Numbered from the stretch's first letter, positions 1 through 10,830 are shown. The stretch: 64,000 nucleotides of DNA from Bradyrhizobium sp. 199 (GCF_023073355.1 NZ_JADPJI010000005.1:2294001-2358000); one strand, 5' to 3'. Numbers and translations: made by a program. The notes: generated from the letters alone by a model not told the origin.

Positions 1-280
1 GCCGCAACGGTCTCAAGTTGGCGTCGAGCAACGTGGCGCCGTGCATCTGTCCGGAGAGTCCGATGCCTTTGACAGCCGCCAGCTCGCCGGCACGCGTTGC
101 TTTCAGGGCATCCAGCGTGGCGAACGTGGCATCGATCCACTGCGCGGGATCCTGCTCGGAATAGCCGGCTTGCGGCGAGGCGGTCGCGAGCGGCCGGCTT
201 TCGCTTGCAATCACGCGCTGGGCATCGTCGACGAGAACGGTCTTGACTGCGGAGGTCCCGAGATCGATGCCGAGATACAT
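1..280 (-). CDS. xylB: Xylulokinase, N-terminal fragment cut by window edge
   Basis: This is the first 93 codons of an FGGY-family sugar kinase; the rest lies outside the window. Translation of the minus strand begins MYLGIDLGTSAVKTVLVDD, the first phosphate-binding motif of the ASKHA fold, and continues to GLSGQMHGATLLD, a signature typical of xylulokinases that phosphorylate D-xylulose to xylulose 5-phosphate in the cytoplasm. The ATG (278-280) follows a GGGA ribosome site and lies 16 bp after the stop of the LysR gene on the same strand, so the two may be co-transcribed. Another FGGY kinase such as ribulokinase is possible but fits the GQMHG motif less well. Confidence 0.85.
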   Translation of the reverse strand, partial: MYLGIDLGTSAVKTVLVDDAQRVIASESRPLATASPQAGYSEQDPAQWIDATFATLDALKATRAGELAAVKGIGLSGQMHGATLLDANLRPLR

Positions 281-296
281 GGCTGCTTCCCGCTCA

Positions 297-1217
297 TTAC
301 GCCGCGTCGATCCAGATCCCCGGCAGCGAATGCTCGCGAATATAGCCGACCAGGAAGTCGGAAAAGACCCTGATCTTGGCGGGCAGCCTGACGCGGTTTT
401 GATAGGCGATGTTCATGGTGAGCAGCGGCAGTTCCCAGCCCATCAGGACGGGCACCAGCCGGCCGGCTGCGATATCGGCTTGAACGATATAAAGCGGCTG
501 GATCAGGATGCCGAGCCCTGCGCGCGCTGCGCCACAGATGATCTGGCCGTCATTGCTGTCGAGCGTCGGCGCAATCCGGACCGTCTGCGTCGTGCTGCCC
601 TGGCTCAGACGCAACGAATAGGGATCGTTGGCGAGATTGTAGATCAGCATGTTGTGCCGGGCGAGATCGGCGGGATGCTCCGGGCGGGCGTGCTTCTCCA
701 GGTAAGAGGGAGCCGCCGCGAGAACACGATGCATCTGGCCGATGCGGCGGACGATGATGTTGGAATCCGGCTCGTGCTCCCGTGTGCGGATTGCGACGTC
801 GATGCCGGCTTCGATGAAGTCCAGATAGCGGTTGGCGCTGATGATCTGCACGCTGAGATCTGGATAGAGCGCGCGGAAGGCGGGCAGCATCGGCGCGAGA
901 TAGATCATCGCAAAGGACAGCGAGCTCGTCACGCGCAGCATGCCCTTCGGCGACAGCGCGCGGTCGGAGACCGCATCCTCGGCCTCGGCGAGTTCATTCA
1001 AAAGCGTGCTGCAACGCTGCAGCAGCTCCTGCCCGGCTTCGGTCAGCCATTGCCGGCGTGTGTTGCGCTCGATCAGCCGGACCGCAAGCCGCTCCTCCAG
1101 CGCGCTGAGGTGACGGCTCGCGGCCGCGTTCGACATCCGCAGGATTTCGGCAGCTTTGGACAGACTGCCGAGTTCGGCGGTTTTGGAGAAGACCTCGAGT
1201 TGGAGCAGCCGGTCCAT
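297..1217 (-). CDS. LysR-family transcriptional regulator
   Basis: A 306-residue LysR-type regulator of usual length. Residues 1-60 form the winged helix-turn-helix (LSKAAEILRMSNAAASRHLS), and residues about 90-295 form the periplasmic-binding-protein-like effector domain. It is divergent to the catabolic operon that begins at 1325, with 107 bp between the start codons, the usual arrangement for a LysR protein controlling the operon opposite. It is also 16 bp upstream of the xylB fragment on its own strand, so either could be its target. The effector is unknown; an aromatic or pathway intermediate of the hydroxyquinol route is a reasonable inference. Confidence 0.9.
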   Translation of the reverse strand: MDRLLQLEVFSKTAELGSLSKAAEILRMSNAAASRHLSALEERLAVRLIERNTRRQWLTEAGQELLQRCSTLLNELAEAEDAVSDRALSPKGMLRVTSSLSFAMIYLAPMLPAFRALYPDLSVQIISANRYLDFIEAGIDVAIRTREHEPDSNIIVRRIGQMHRVLAAAPSYLEKHARPEHPADLARHNMLIYNLANDPYSLRLSQGSTTQTVRIAPTLDSNDGQIICGAARAGLGILIQPLYIVQADIAAGRLVPVLMGWELPLLTMNIAYQNRVRLPAKIRVFSDFLVGYIREHSLPGIWIDAA

Positions 1218-1324
1218 TTTTGCTAAAAGAGGAAAAGAGACTTACAAATTTTGGCCTTTATTTCCGATTTCTGCAAGGCAAAATAAGCCCAACAAACGAG
1301 AATGGCAGGCGAGGAAATCAAGAA
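1218..1324. promoter_or_regulatory. Divergent promoter/operator region, LysR gene and catabolic operon
   Basis: An AT-richer 107-bp spacer between the divergent LysR gene and the Dabb gene. It contains a short palindrome CAAATTTTG (1245-1253) and a wider imperfect inverted repeat, TTTTGGCCTT (1249-1258) facing AAGGCAAAA (1275-1283), either of which could be a LysR operator. An AGGA ribosome site sits at 1312-1315, nine bases before the ATG at 1325. No -35/-10 pair was assigned. Confidence 0.4.
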
Positions 1325-1648
1325 ATGTCGGGCCCGATCAGGCACATCGTGATGTGGCGGCTGCGCGGCGAGACCCAGGAGGAGCGCGCCGCCGCCCGGG
1401 CCAAGGTCAAGACCCTATTCGAGGGCCTCAAGGGGCGGATCGACGGCCTTACCCATATCGAAGTCGGCCTCGACGTCAGCGCGGTCGATTACGCGTGCGA
1501 CGTGGTCCTATTCTCCGAATTTACCGACCAGGCGGCGCTCAGCGCCTATGCCAACCATCCGGAACATCTGCGCGTACGCGAAGCCCTGGGTGACTTGCGG
1601 ATCGGACGCTTCCAGGTCGATTATCCCATCAAAGAGACCGGCGCATGA
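1325..1648 (+). CDS. Dabb-family (stress-responsive alpha/beta barrel) protein
   Basis: A 107-residue dimeric alpha+beta barrel (Dabb) protein. It opens MSGPIRHIVMWRLRG, the typical first strand of the family, and has the YACDVVLFSEF strand and the late YANHPEHLRVRE helix. The ATG at 1325 was chosen over an upstream in-frame start because an AGGA ribosome site precedes it and because the family starts just before the HIVMW strand. The stop overlaps the next start (ATGA, 1645-1648), so translation is coupled to maleylacetate reductase. Dabb proteins accompany several aromatic pathways, but the function here is unknown; a cyclase- or isomerase-like or binding role is possible. Confidence 0.85.
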   Translation: MSGPIRHIVMWRLRGETQEERAAARAKVKTLFEGLKGRIDGLTHIEVGLDVSAVDYACDVVLFSEFTDQAALSAYANHPEHLRVREALGDLRIGRFQVDYPIKETGA

Positions 1649-2724
1649 TCGGTTCGTTCACCTTTGAAAACCTGCCCTGCCGCGTCGTGTTCGGCAGCGG
1701 AACGCTTGCGTCGGCCAAAGCCGAGGTGGAACGGCTCGGCGGCACGCGCGCGCTGGTGCTGACCACGCCGCAGCAGGAAGCACAAGGCAAGAGCCTGGGG
1801 GCGGCGCTCGGCGCGCTCTATGCCGGACTGTTCTCTGAAGCCACCATGCATACGCCGGTCGACGTCACGGAGCGGGCGCTCGCAGCGATGAAGGCGTGGG
1901 ATGCCGATTGCGTCGTCTCGCTCGGTGGCGGATCGACCACGGGCCTCGGCAAAGCGCTGGCGCTGCGCACCGGAATCAACCAGCTCTGCATTCCCACCAC
2001 CTATGCCGGCTCGGAGATGACGCCGATCGTCGGCCAGACCGAGAACGGCCTCAAGACCACGGTGCGCGATGCGGCGATCCTGCCGGAGACCGTGATCTAC
2101 GATGTCGATCTGACCCTGACGCTGCCGGCGAGTCTGGCCGCAACATCCGGCATCAACGCGATCGCGCATGCCGTGGAGGCGCTCTATGCGCGCGATGCCA
2201 ATCCCGTCACTTCGCTGATGGCGGAAGAAGGCATCCGTGCGCTGGCACGCGCCCTGCCCGCGATCGCCGCCAAGGCCGACGACCGCGAGGCCCGCACCGA
2301 GGCGCTCTATGGCGCGTGGCTGTGCGGCGTCTGCCTCGGCACCGTCGGCATGGCGCTGCATCACAAGCTCTGCCACACGCTCGGCGGCACTTTCGACCTG
2401 CCGCATGCCGAGACACACACCATCGTGCTGCCGCACGCGCTTGCCTACAACGCACTGGCCGTGCCGGATGCCATGGCGCGCATCTCGCGCGCGATCGGCG
2501 CGGCCGATGCGTCGCATGGGCTTTTCGAACTTGCAAAACGGCTGGGCGCGAAGACCGCGCTACGCGACGTCGGCATGCCCGAGAACGGAATCGAGAAGGC
2601 GGCCGACCTCGCTGTCACCAACGCCTATTGGAATCCGCGGCCGCTAGACCGAAATGCCATCCGTGACCTGATCGCGCGCGCCTGGGCCGGCGAACCGCCG
2701 GGCGCGGTCGAACCAGCGGCTTGA
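1645..2724 (+). CDS. Maleylacetate reductase
   Basis: A 359-residue iron-containing alcohol dehydrogenase-fold enzyme of the maleylacetate reductase group, which reduces maleylacetate to 3-oxoadipate with NAD(P)H. The nucleotide-binding part has VVSLGGGSTTGLGKA (about residue 90) and PTTYAGSEMTPI (about 118). The C-terminal part has the His-rich GMALHHKLCHTLGG and DLPHAETHTIVLPH stretches that line the active site. The length is normal. It overlaps the Dabb gene by 4 bp and is followed by the amidohydrolase after 4 bp. With the intradiol dioxygenase at 5042 it forms the lower hydroxyquinol pathway feeding the TCA cycle. Confidence 0.93.
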   Translation: MIGSFTFENLPCRVVFGSGTLASAKAEVERLGGTRALVLTTPQQEAQGKSLGAALGALYAGLFSEATMHTPVDVTERALAAMKAWDADCVVSLGGGSTTGLGKALALRTGINQLCIPTTYAGSEMTPIVGQTENGLKTTVRDAAILPETVIYDVDLTLTLPASLAATSGINAIAHAVEALYARDANPVTSLMAEEGIRALARALPAIAAKADDREARTEALYGAWLCGVCLGTVGMALHHKLCHTLGGTFDLPHAETHTIVLPHALAYNALAVPDAMARISRAIGAADASHGLFELAKRLGAKTALRDVGMPENGIEKAADLAVTNAYWNPRPLDRNAIRDLIARAWAGEPPGAVEPAA

Positions 2725-2728
2725 AGCG

Positions 2729-4102
2729 ATGCGGCGCAAGCTGATCAAATCCGCTGTCGTCATCAGCATGGATGACGCGATCGGCGATTTCAGCACCGGC
2801 GACGTGCTGGTCGAAGGCAATCGCATCGCCGACGTTCGGCCGTCGATCGAGCTCGGCAGCGGCGCGGCTGAAACCGAGATCGTCGACGGCAAGGGCCGCA
2901 TTGTCATTCCCGGCCTCATCAACGCGCACATGCACACTTGGCAGACCGGTTTGCGTGGCTATGCCGCGAACTGGACGCTGCTGGAATATTTTCGCCGCAT
3001 GCATGCCGGCCTTGCCACCGTGTTCCGGCCCGAGGACATCCATATCGCCACCCTCGTCGGCGCCCTGAACCAGATCAATTGCGGCACGACCACGCTGGTC
3101 GACTGGTGCCACAACAATCCGACACCTGATCATACCGACGCTGCCGTGCGCGGCCTGATCGCGAGCGGCATCCGCGCCGCCTTCTTTCACGGCTCCCCGA
3201 AGCCCGAGCCGAAGCCGGGCGAGCCGCATTTCTCCGAAGTGCCGCATCCGCGGCGCGAGGTCGAGCGGCTGCTCGCAGGCCCCCTCGCCGATCGCGGCGG
3301 CCTCGTCACGTTGGGGCTCGCCATTCTCGGCCCGCATTATTCGACGCTCGACGTCGCCATGCATGACTTCCGCATGGCGCGGGAGCTCAAGCTGATCGCA
3401 TCGATGCATCAGGGCGGCGGCCCGGCCAAGACACCAGGCGGCTGGGAGAAGCTGATCGAGGCCGGCGATGTCGGCGCCGGCATCAACATCGTCCATGGCA
3501 ACGACCTGCCTGATAATCTCCTCGACCGGATGATTGATCTCGGCGTGTCCTTCTCGGTGACGCCGGAGAACGAGATGATCCAGGGCCACGGCTTCCCAAT
3601 TACTGGTCGGCTGCTCAAACGCGGCGTTCGCCCGACGATCGGCATCGACCTCGAATCCATCCTGGCCGGCGATCTTTTCTCCGCCGCCCGCATCGCGCTA
3701 TCGATGCAGCGCTCGCTCGACAATGCGGAGTCGCGCAAAGTGAGTGGCGCCATTCCGGTAACCACCACGATCCCCGTCCGCGAGGCCCTGCGCTGGATCA
3801 CCACGGAAGGCGCCCGCATGCTCGGCCGCGAGCACCAGATCGGATCGCTGACACCGGGCAAGCTCGCCGACCTCGTCGTCATCAACGCCTCCGATCTGAA
3901 CCTCGTCCCGGTGCACGATCCCGTCGCAACCGTCTTGATGCAGACGAGCCTTGCCAATATCGAGGCCGTGATGATTGGCGGCGCCTGGAAGAAGCGGAAA
4001 GGCCGGCTGCTGGTCGAAGGGCTGGAGACGAAGAAGGAGCTGCTGGCGCAATCCGGCCGGCGGCTGGTGCAGGACATCGAACGACAGGGACGCGCCGCCT
4101 GA
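2729..4102 (+). CDS. Amidohydrolase of the ATZ/TRZ (cytosine deaminase-like) family
   Basis: A 457-residue metal-dependent hydrolase of the TrzA/AtzB/SsnA branch. A small beta-sandwich made from both termini surrounds a TIM barrel. Visible metal-site residues are H67 and H69 (NAHMHTWQ), H227 (SMHQGG), H256 (IVHGND) and D307 (IGIDLES), the normal mononuclear set. Such enzymes deaminate or dechlorinate N-heterocycles or open C-N bonds. Its place inside a hydroxyquinol operon suggests that the imported compound carries a removable amino, amide or heterocyclic group (inference). The true substrate cannot be read from the sequence. Confidence 0.9.
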   Translation: MRRKLIKSAVVISMDDAIGDFSTGDVLVEGNRIADVRPSIELGSGAAETEIVDGKGRIVIPGLINAHMHTWQTGLRGYAANWTLLEYFRRMHAGLATVFRPEDIHIATLVGALNQINCGTTTLVDWCHNNPTPDHTDAAVRGLIASGIRAAFFHGSPKPEPKPGEPHFSEVPHPRREVERLLAGPLADRGGLVTLGLAILGPHYSTLDVAMHDFRMARELKLIASMHQGGGPAKTPGGWEKLIEAGDVGAGINIVHGNDLPDNLLDRMIDLGVSFSVTPENEMIQGHGFPITGRLLKRGVRPTIGIDLESILAGDLFSAARIALSMQRSLDNAESRKVSGAIPVTTTIPVREALRWITTEGARMLGREHQIGSLTPGKLADLVVINASDLNLVPVHDPVATVLMQTSLANIEAVMIGGAWKKRKGRLLVEGLETKKELLAQSGRRLVQDIERQGRAA

Positions 4103-4123
4103 AGGCGCCAACGGACAACAACA

Positions 4124-5026
4124 ATGACAGATGCTTCGAAAAACATCGCTTTCATCGGGATCGGCAAGATGGGCTTGCCGATGTCGGTGCTGATCGCCAA
4201 GGCCGGCTACGCCGTTACAGCATTCGATCAGAGCACGGCGCGGATCAGCGAGGCACGCTCGCAAGGCATTTCGGTCGCCGCGTCGCCGGCCGAGGCCGTG
4301 AGCGGCAAGGCCGCTGTCGTCACGTCCCTGCCCGATGACGCCGCCCTGCGCGGCGCCTTGCTGGGTCCGACCGGCTTCATCGCAGCGACGGCGCCCGGTG
4401 CCGTCTTGATCGAGACCAGCACCGTAAGCGTCGAGGCCTCCAACGAAGTTGCGGCCGCGGCACAGGCCCGCGGCATTGCCTATCTGCGTGCCCCGGTCTC
4501 CGGCAATGCCAGCATCGTTCATACCGGCGCGCTGACCTGCTTCGTCTCGGGCCCGAAGGACGCCTTCGAAAGCGCAAAGCCGCTGTTCGCCGCCTTCACC
4601 CGCGCCCAGACCTATCTCGGGCCGGCCGAGGAAGCCCGTTACGCAAAACTCTCGGTCAATCTGATGATCGCCGTCTCGGCGGCAATGATGGCCGAGAGCC
4701 TGGCGCTGGCGCGCAAGGGCGGCATTGCCTGGCCGGACATCCTGAAGGTGCTCGACGACAGCGCGGTGGCTTCGCCCATGGTGAAGTACAAGACGGCGCC
4801 GCTGCGCAACCGGGATTTCGAATCCACTTTCTCCTGCAAGCAGATGGCCAAGGATCTCGACCTTATCCTCGGCGCTGGGCATGCCGTCGGCGTGCCGCTG
4901 CAACTCGCAGCCCAGGTGCGCGAGATCTATGGCTCGCTGGTCGCACAAGGCGACGGCGACACCGATTTCATCGCGACGGTCAAACATCTCGAACGGCTGT
5001 CCGGGCTTGGCGAGCCCAAACTCTGA
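4124..5026 (+). CDS. NAD(P)-dependent 3-hydroxyisobutyrate dehydrogenase-like oxidoreductase
   Basis: A 300-residue beta-hydroxyacid dehydrogenase. The N-terminal Rossmann domain has FIGIGKMGLPM (about residues 10-20), the substrate loop reads LRAPVSGNAS (about 123-133), and the catalytic lysine lies in ARYAKLSVNLM (about 172). The helical C-terminal domain ends with the KDLDLILG region. The family oxidises or reduces 3-hydroxyacids, including 3-hydroxyisobutyrate, tartronate semialdehyde and 2-hydroxymethylglutarate. It lies 21 bp after the amidohydrolase and 15 bp before the dioxygenase in the same operon, so it probably acts on a side-chain or ring-cleavage product. The exact substrate is unknown. 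Confidence 0.88.
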   Translation: MTDASKNIAFIGIGKMGLPMSVLIAKAGYAVTAFDQSTARISEARSQGISVAASPAEAVSGKAAVVTSLPDDAALRGALLGPTGFIAATAPGAVLIETSTVSVEASNEVAAAAQARGIAYLRAPVSGNASIVHTGALTCFVSGPKDAFESAKPLFAAFTRAQTYLGPAEEARYAKLSVNLMIAVSAAMMAESLALARKGGIAWPDILKVLDDSAVASPMVKYKTAPLRNRDFESTFSCKQMAKDLDLILGAGHAVGVPLQLAAQVREIYGSLVAQGDGDTDFIATVKHLERLSGLGEPKL

Positions 5027-5041
5027 TCGGCGGAGACACCG

Positions 5042-5926
5042 ATGCGCAATTTCAACGAGAACACCATCACCGAGGCGGTGCTGGAGCGGATTGCAGGCGC
5101 GACCGATCCGCGGATCAAGCAGGTAAGCGAAGCGCTGGTGCGCCACCTGCACGCCTTCGTCCGCGAGGTGCGGCCGACCCAGAAGGAATGGGAATCCGGC
5201 ATCGACTTCCTCACCCGCACGGGGCACATGTGCGACGACAAGCGCCAGGAATTCATCCTGCTGTCGGATACGCTCGGCGTTTCCATGCTGGTCGACGCAA
5301 TCAACCATCCGGTGCCGGCAGGCGCGACCGAGACCACGGTGCTCGGGCCGTTCTTCGTCCAGGCCGCGCCGGAGAAGGACAACGGCGCCGACATCTCCGG
5401 CCCGATGGAGGGCGATCCAATGCTGGTCACCGGCTCGGTCTCGACCGTGGACGGCAAGCCACTGGCTGGCGCGGTCGTGGACGTCTGGCATTCCGACGAT
5501 GACGGTTATTACGACGTGCAGCAGCTCGATGACATCGGCAATCTTGCGATGCGCGCGCGCTTTCACACTGACGCGAGCGGCCGTTTCCATTTCTGGTCGA
5601 TCAAGCCGGCCGCCTACCCCGTCCCGCACGACGGCCCGGTCGGCCAGATGCTGGAGGCGCAGGGCCGCCATCGCTGGCGGCCCGCCCATGTGCATTTCAT
5701 GATCTCGGCGCCCGGTTTCGAGCAGCTCGTGACGCATGTATTCGTCGCGGGCGACCAGTATCTCGACAGCGACGTGGTGTTCGGCGTCAAGGACAGCCTG
5801 ATCCGGGAATTTGTGCGCTGCCCGCCCGGCCGTGCGCCGGATGGTCGCATGGTGGAGCAGGAGTATTTCCACCTCAACTACGATTTCGGCCTGAAGCAGC
5901 TCGCGAGCAGCGCAAGAGCCGCTTAG
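5042..5926 (+). CDS. Intradiol dioxygenase, probable hydroxyquinol 1,2-dioxygenase
   Basis: A 294-residue catechol/hydroxyquinol 1,2-dioxygenase with an N-terminal helical dimerisation domain (about residues 20-95) and a C-terminal intradiol beta-sandwich. Non-haem iron(III) ligands are visible: the tyrosine in GYYDVQ (Y157), Y192 (AAYPVP), H216 and H218 (PAHVHF). It would cleave hydroxyquinol (benzene-1,2,4-triol) between C1 and C2 to maleylacetate, the substrate of the reductase at 1645. Pairing with that reductase, rather than with muconate cycloisomerase, argues for hydroxyquinol over catechol. A GGAG ribosome site precedes the ATG. Confidence 0.9.
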   Translation: MRNFNENTITEAVLERIAGATDPRIKQVSEALVRHLHAFVREVRPTQKEWESGIDFLTRTGHMCDDKRQEFILLSDTLGVSMLVDAINHPVPAGATETTVLGPFFVQAAPEKDNGADISGPMEGDPMLVTGSVSTVDGKPLAGAVVDVWHSDDDGYYDVQQLDDIGNLAMRARFHTDASGRFHFWSIKPAAYPVPHDGPVGQMLEAQGRHRWRPAHVHFMISAPGFEQLVTHVFVAGDQYLDSDVVFGVKDSLIREFVRCPPGRAPDGRMVEQEYFHLNYDFGLKQLASSARAA

Positions 5927-5984
5927 ACTTACGCGGCGACGGACCAACAAGAGTCCGGCAACGGAAAGCAGACGGGAGCTGAGG

Positions 5985-7379
5985 ATGGGACCGCGGGTCA
6001 GCACGGCAGCATTGGCCGATCGCCTTACAGGCTTAATCGGTCCGCGCGCGAGCGTTGCGCGCGGCGTGCTCGACCAGCATGGGCAGAGCGAGTCGCATTA
6101 TCGCAATCTGCCGCCCGACATCGTCGTCTTCCCCGAGACGACACAGGAAGTCGCCGAGATCGTCAAGCTGTGCGCCGGCGCGAATATGCCCATCGTGCCG
6201 TTCGGCGCCGGCACCTCGCTCGAAGGCAATGCCGCGTCTGTCGCGGGCGGCGTCTGCCTCGACTTCGCCCGCATGAACAAGGTGCTGGCGCTGCACGACA
6301 GCGACATGGACGCCGTGGTGCAGCCCGGCATTACGCGCAAGCAGCTCAATGCGGAGCTGCGCAACACAGGGCTGTTCTTCCCGATCGACCCCGGCGCCGA
6401 TGCCTCGATTGGCGGCATGACTTCGACGCGCGCCTCCGGCACCATGGCCGTGCGCTACGGCACCATGAAGGACAACGTCATGGCGCTCGAGGTGGTGCTG
6501 GCCGACGGCCGCATCATCCGCACCGCCAGACGCGCGCGCAAGTCGGCGGCCGGCTACGATCTGACACGCATGTTCGTCGGCGCCGAGGGCACGCTCGGGG
6601 TCATCACCGAGATCACGCTGAAGGTGCATCCCGTGCCGCAGGCGATCTCGGCCGCAGTCTGCAGCTTCGACACGCTGCACGACGCCGTGGACACCGCGAT
6701 CTCCGTGATCCAGTCCGCCATTCCCGTGGCACGCATCGAGCTGCTCGACGATGTCATGATGCGTGGCATCAACGCCTACGCCAAGCTCGACTATCGCGAG
6801 GCCCCGACCCTGTTCTTCGAATTCCATGGCTCCGAGACCTCTGTCGCCGAGCAGGCCGAGGCCGCGCAGACGATCGCCGCCGACCATGGCGGTCACGGCT
6901 TTGCCTGGGCCAAGGCAGCGGAAGACCGCAGCCGGCTGTGGCACGCCCGCGACAACACGCTCTATGCCGGCCTCGGCCTGCGGCCCGGCGCACGGGCCGT
7001 GATCACCGACGTCTGTGTGCCGATCTCGCGCCTCGCGGAATGCCTGACCGAGACGCGGCACGATGCGGACGAGCACGGCTTTACCGCGCCGATCGTCGGC
7101 CATGTCGGCGACGGCAATTTTCACATGCTGATCCTGATTGATCCCGCTAAGCCCGAGGAGACCGAAGGCGCCAAGGCGCTGCAGGCCCGCATGGTCGCCC
7201 GCGCCATCGCCATGGACGGGACCTGCACCAGCGAGCACGGCATCGGGCTCGGCAAGATCGACTATCTCACCGACGAACTCGGCGAGGCAGTCGATGTGAT
7301 GCGGTCGATCAAGACTGCGCTCGATCCGAGTGGCTTGATGAACCCTGGAAAGATCTTCGCGGGCGGAGCCACGGCATGA
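5985..7379 (+). CDS. FAD-binding oxidoreductase, GlcD/D-lactate dehydrogenase-like
   Basis: A 464-residue flavoprotein of the PCMH/VAO superfamily, glycolate oxidase GlcD-like branch. The FAD-binding half contains PIVPFGAGTSLEGNA (about residues 66-80) and PIDPGADASIGGMTSTRASG (about 130-150). The C-terminal half ends with the GHVGDGNFHMLI and CTSEHGIGLGK motifs of the D-2-hydroxyacid oxidases. It probably oxidises a D-2-hydroxyacid to a 2-oxoacid. It has a strong ribosome site (GGGAGCTGAGG) and follows the dioxygenase by 58 bp. No GlcE or GlcF partner is present. Its role in the pathway is unknown; processing of a hydroxyacid side chain is possible. Confidence 0.88.
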   Translation: MGPRVSTAALADRLTGLIGPRASVARGVLDQHGQSESHYRNLPPDIVVFPETTQEVAEIVKLCAGANMPIVPFGAGTSLEGNAASVAGGVCLDFARMNKVLALHDSDMDAVVQPGITRKQLNAELRNTGLFFPIDPGADASIGGMTSTRASGTMAVRYGTMKDNVMALEVVLADGRIIRTARRARKSAAGYDLTRMFVGAEGTLGVITEITLKVHPVPQAISAAVCSFDTLHDAVDTAISVIQSAIPVARIELLDDVMMRGINAYAKLDYREAPTLFFEFHGSETSVAEQAEAAQTIAADHGGHGFAWAKAAEDRSRLWHARDNTLYAGLGLRPGARAVITDVCVPISRLAECLTETRHDADEHGFTAPIVGHVGDGNFHMLILIDPAKPEETEGAKALQARMVARAIAMDGTCTSEHGIGLGKIDYLTDELGEAVDVMRSIKTALDPSGLMNPGKIFAGGATA

Positions 7380-7389
7380 GTGAAAAGGC

Positions 7390-8905
<1,516 letters not shown>

Positions 8906-8913
<8 letters not shown>

Positions 8914-9856
8914 GGCCGCGGCCGTCTCGACGCCCAACCCGCTGCAACGCATTCCCGGCGTTGCGATGGTGCTGGTGCTCCTGATCGCGCTGTTCAGCGT
9001 GATCGCGCCCGGCTTCCTGTCGGCCGCCAACCTCTCCAATGTGCTGGTGCAGTCGACCATCCTGACCATGCTCGCCTTGCCGATGACGCTGATCATCATG
9101 ACCGAGGGATTGGACCTGTCGATGGGCGCAGTGCTGACGCTGACCTCACTCTGCGTCGCCGTCGTGTCGCTCGCGACCAAATCGATGCTGCTGGGTCTGG
9201 GTGCCGGCCTGCTGGTCGGCACGGCGTTCGGCGTCGCCAACGGGTGGCTGGTCGCCATCGTGGGCATCCCGCCCTTCGTCGCGACGCTCGGCACGCTCGG
9301 CATGGCGCAGGGCCTGTCGCTGATCGTCAGCGACGGCCAGAGCGTGGTGGGTATTCCCCACAGCGTGCGCGACATCTACTCTGCGACGCTTCTCGGTGTG
9401 CCCGTGCCGATCGTGATGGCGCTGGTGACGTATGCGGCATTCCACGGGCTGCTTTATCACACCCGTTTCGGCACCTACATCTTCGCGCTCGGTGGCAATC
9501 GCGAGGCGCTGCGCTATGCCGGCCTCTCTCCAAACAAGCTGCTGATCGCCGTCTATGCGATCGGCGGCGCCATGGCCGGCATCGCCGGCCTGCTGATGAC
9601 CGCGCGGATGAATTCCGGTCACCCCACCGCCGGCCTCGGGCTTGAGTTCGACGCGATCGCGGCCGTCGCCGTCGGCGGCACCTCGTTCGAGCGCGGCAAT
9701 GGCTGGCTGCTCGGCACCCTGCTCGGTGTCCTCTCGGTCGGCGTCCTGCGCAACGGGCTGAACCTGATCTCGCTGCCGTCCTCGGTGCAGGTCGCAAGCG
9801 TCGGCGTGCTCGTCATCGTCGCCCTGTTCCTCGACGGCCTCCGGAGCCGCGCATGA
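8906..9856 (+). CDS. Ribose-type ABC importer permease 1
   Basis: A 316-residue RbsC-family inner-membrane permease with about eight to ten hydrophobic helices. It carries the family signature GLDLSMGAVLTLTSL (about residue 70) and the C-terminal AAVAVGGTSFERGNG loop. It starts inside the last codons of the ATPase gene (8-bp overlap) and its stop overlaps the second permease (ATGA). The importer therefore uses two different permease subunits, as in some CUT2 systems with heterodimeric channels, rather than one RbsC-type homodimer. Confidence 0.92.
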
Positions 9857-10830
9857 CCGACATCACCAAGGACGCCATCGCGCCGCCCCGCTCCTTCCTG
9901 TCGCAGGACGCGATCCAGGTGTTCTATCGCCTGCTGGCGGCGTTTCTGATTTGCGCGGCGCTCGCCGTGCTCAGCGATTCCTTCCTGAGCCTTGGCAACA
10001 TCCTCAACGTGCTGCGGCAGGCGAGCCTGACCTTCTTCATCGCTTCCGGTCTGACGCTGGTGGTGCTGACCGCCGGCCTCGATCTCTCCGTCGGCGCGAA
10101 TGTCGCGCTGTCCGCCTGCATCGCCGGCACCGTGATCCACAAGACCGGCTCGCCAGCGCTCGGCATCCTCACCGGGCTTGCCTGCGGCGGCATCGTTGGC
10201 CTCCTCAACGGCATCATGGTCACGGCGCTCCGCATCCCCTCCTTCATCGCCACCTACGGCATGCTCTGGGTGCTGAACGGCCTAGCCTATTGGTACATGG
10301 CGGGCGAGACCCTGCACGGCTTCCCCGCCGGCTTCCGCCAGATCGGCAGCGGCTATCTGTTCGGCCTGCCGATCCCGGTTTATCTGCTGCTGGTGTTCCT
10401 CGGGATTGGAACATTCTTCGCGCAACGAACGATCTGGGGTCAGGAGATCTATGCCATCGGCGCCAATCCGGTCGCCGCGCGCCTCTCCGGCATTCCGGTC
10501 GCGCGGCGCCTGCTGCTGGTCTATGCCGTCTCGGGAACGATGGCGGGACTTGCCTCGATCATCTTCCTGTCGCGGCTCAATTCGGCGGAGGCCGACATCG
10601 GCGAGAGCCTGACGCTGCCGGCGATCGCGGCCGTGCTGATCGGCGGCACCTCGCTGTTCGGCGGGGTCGGCACCGTGTTCGGCACGTTCATCGGCGCGCT
10701 GATCCTGACGCTGGTGCTGAACGGCATGAACCTGCTGTCGGTCAGCGCCAACTGGCAGCCGCTCGTCACCGGCGTCATCGTCATTCTCGCGGTCTGGCTC
10801 GACATGAAGACCCGTCGCCGCGCGCAATGA
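9853..10830 (+). CDS. Ribose-type ABC importer permease 2
   Basis: A 325-residue paralogue of the preceding permease. It shows the same family signature (GLDLSVGANVALSA, about residue 75) and the loop AAVLIGGTSLFGGVG near residue 258. Hydrophobic segments span most of the length after a short cytoplasmic N-terminus. Translation is coupled to permease 1 by a 4-bp overlap. The two permeases differ enough to suggest a heterodimeric channel. Confidence 0.92.
   Translation: MTDITKDAIAPPRSFLSQDAIQVFYRLLAAFLICAALAVLSDSFLSLGNILNVLRQASLTFFIASGLTLVVLTAGLDLSVGANVALSACIAGTVIHKTGSPALGILTGLACGGIVGLLNGIMVTALRIPSFIATYGMLWVLNGLAYWYMAGETLHGFPAGFRQIGSGYLFGLPIPVYLLLVFLGIGTFFAQRTIWGQEIYAIGANPVAARLSGIPVARRLLLVYAVSGTMAGLASIIFLSRLNSAEADIGESLTLPAIAAVLIGGTSLFGGVGTVFGTFIGALILTLVLNGMNLLSVSANWQPLVTGVIVILAVWLDMKTRRRAQ

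Noticed and set aside
3698..6004. A 768-codon open frame on the minus strand opposite the amidohydrolase, dehydrogenase and dioxygenase genes
   Set aside because: It has no family motifs, is low-complexity rich in His/Arg/Gly/Asp, and mirrors the codon bias of the true plus-strand genes; a GC-bias shadow.
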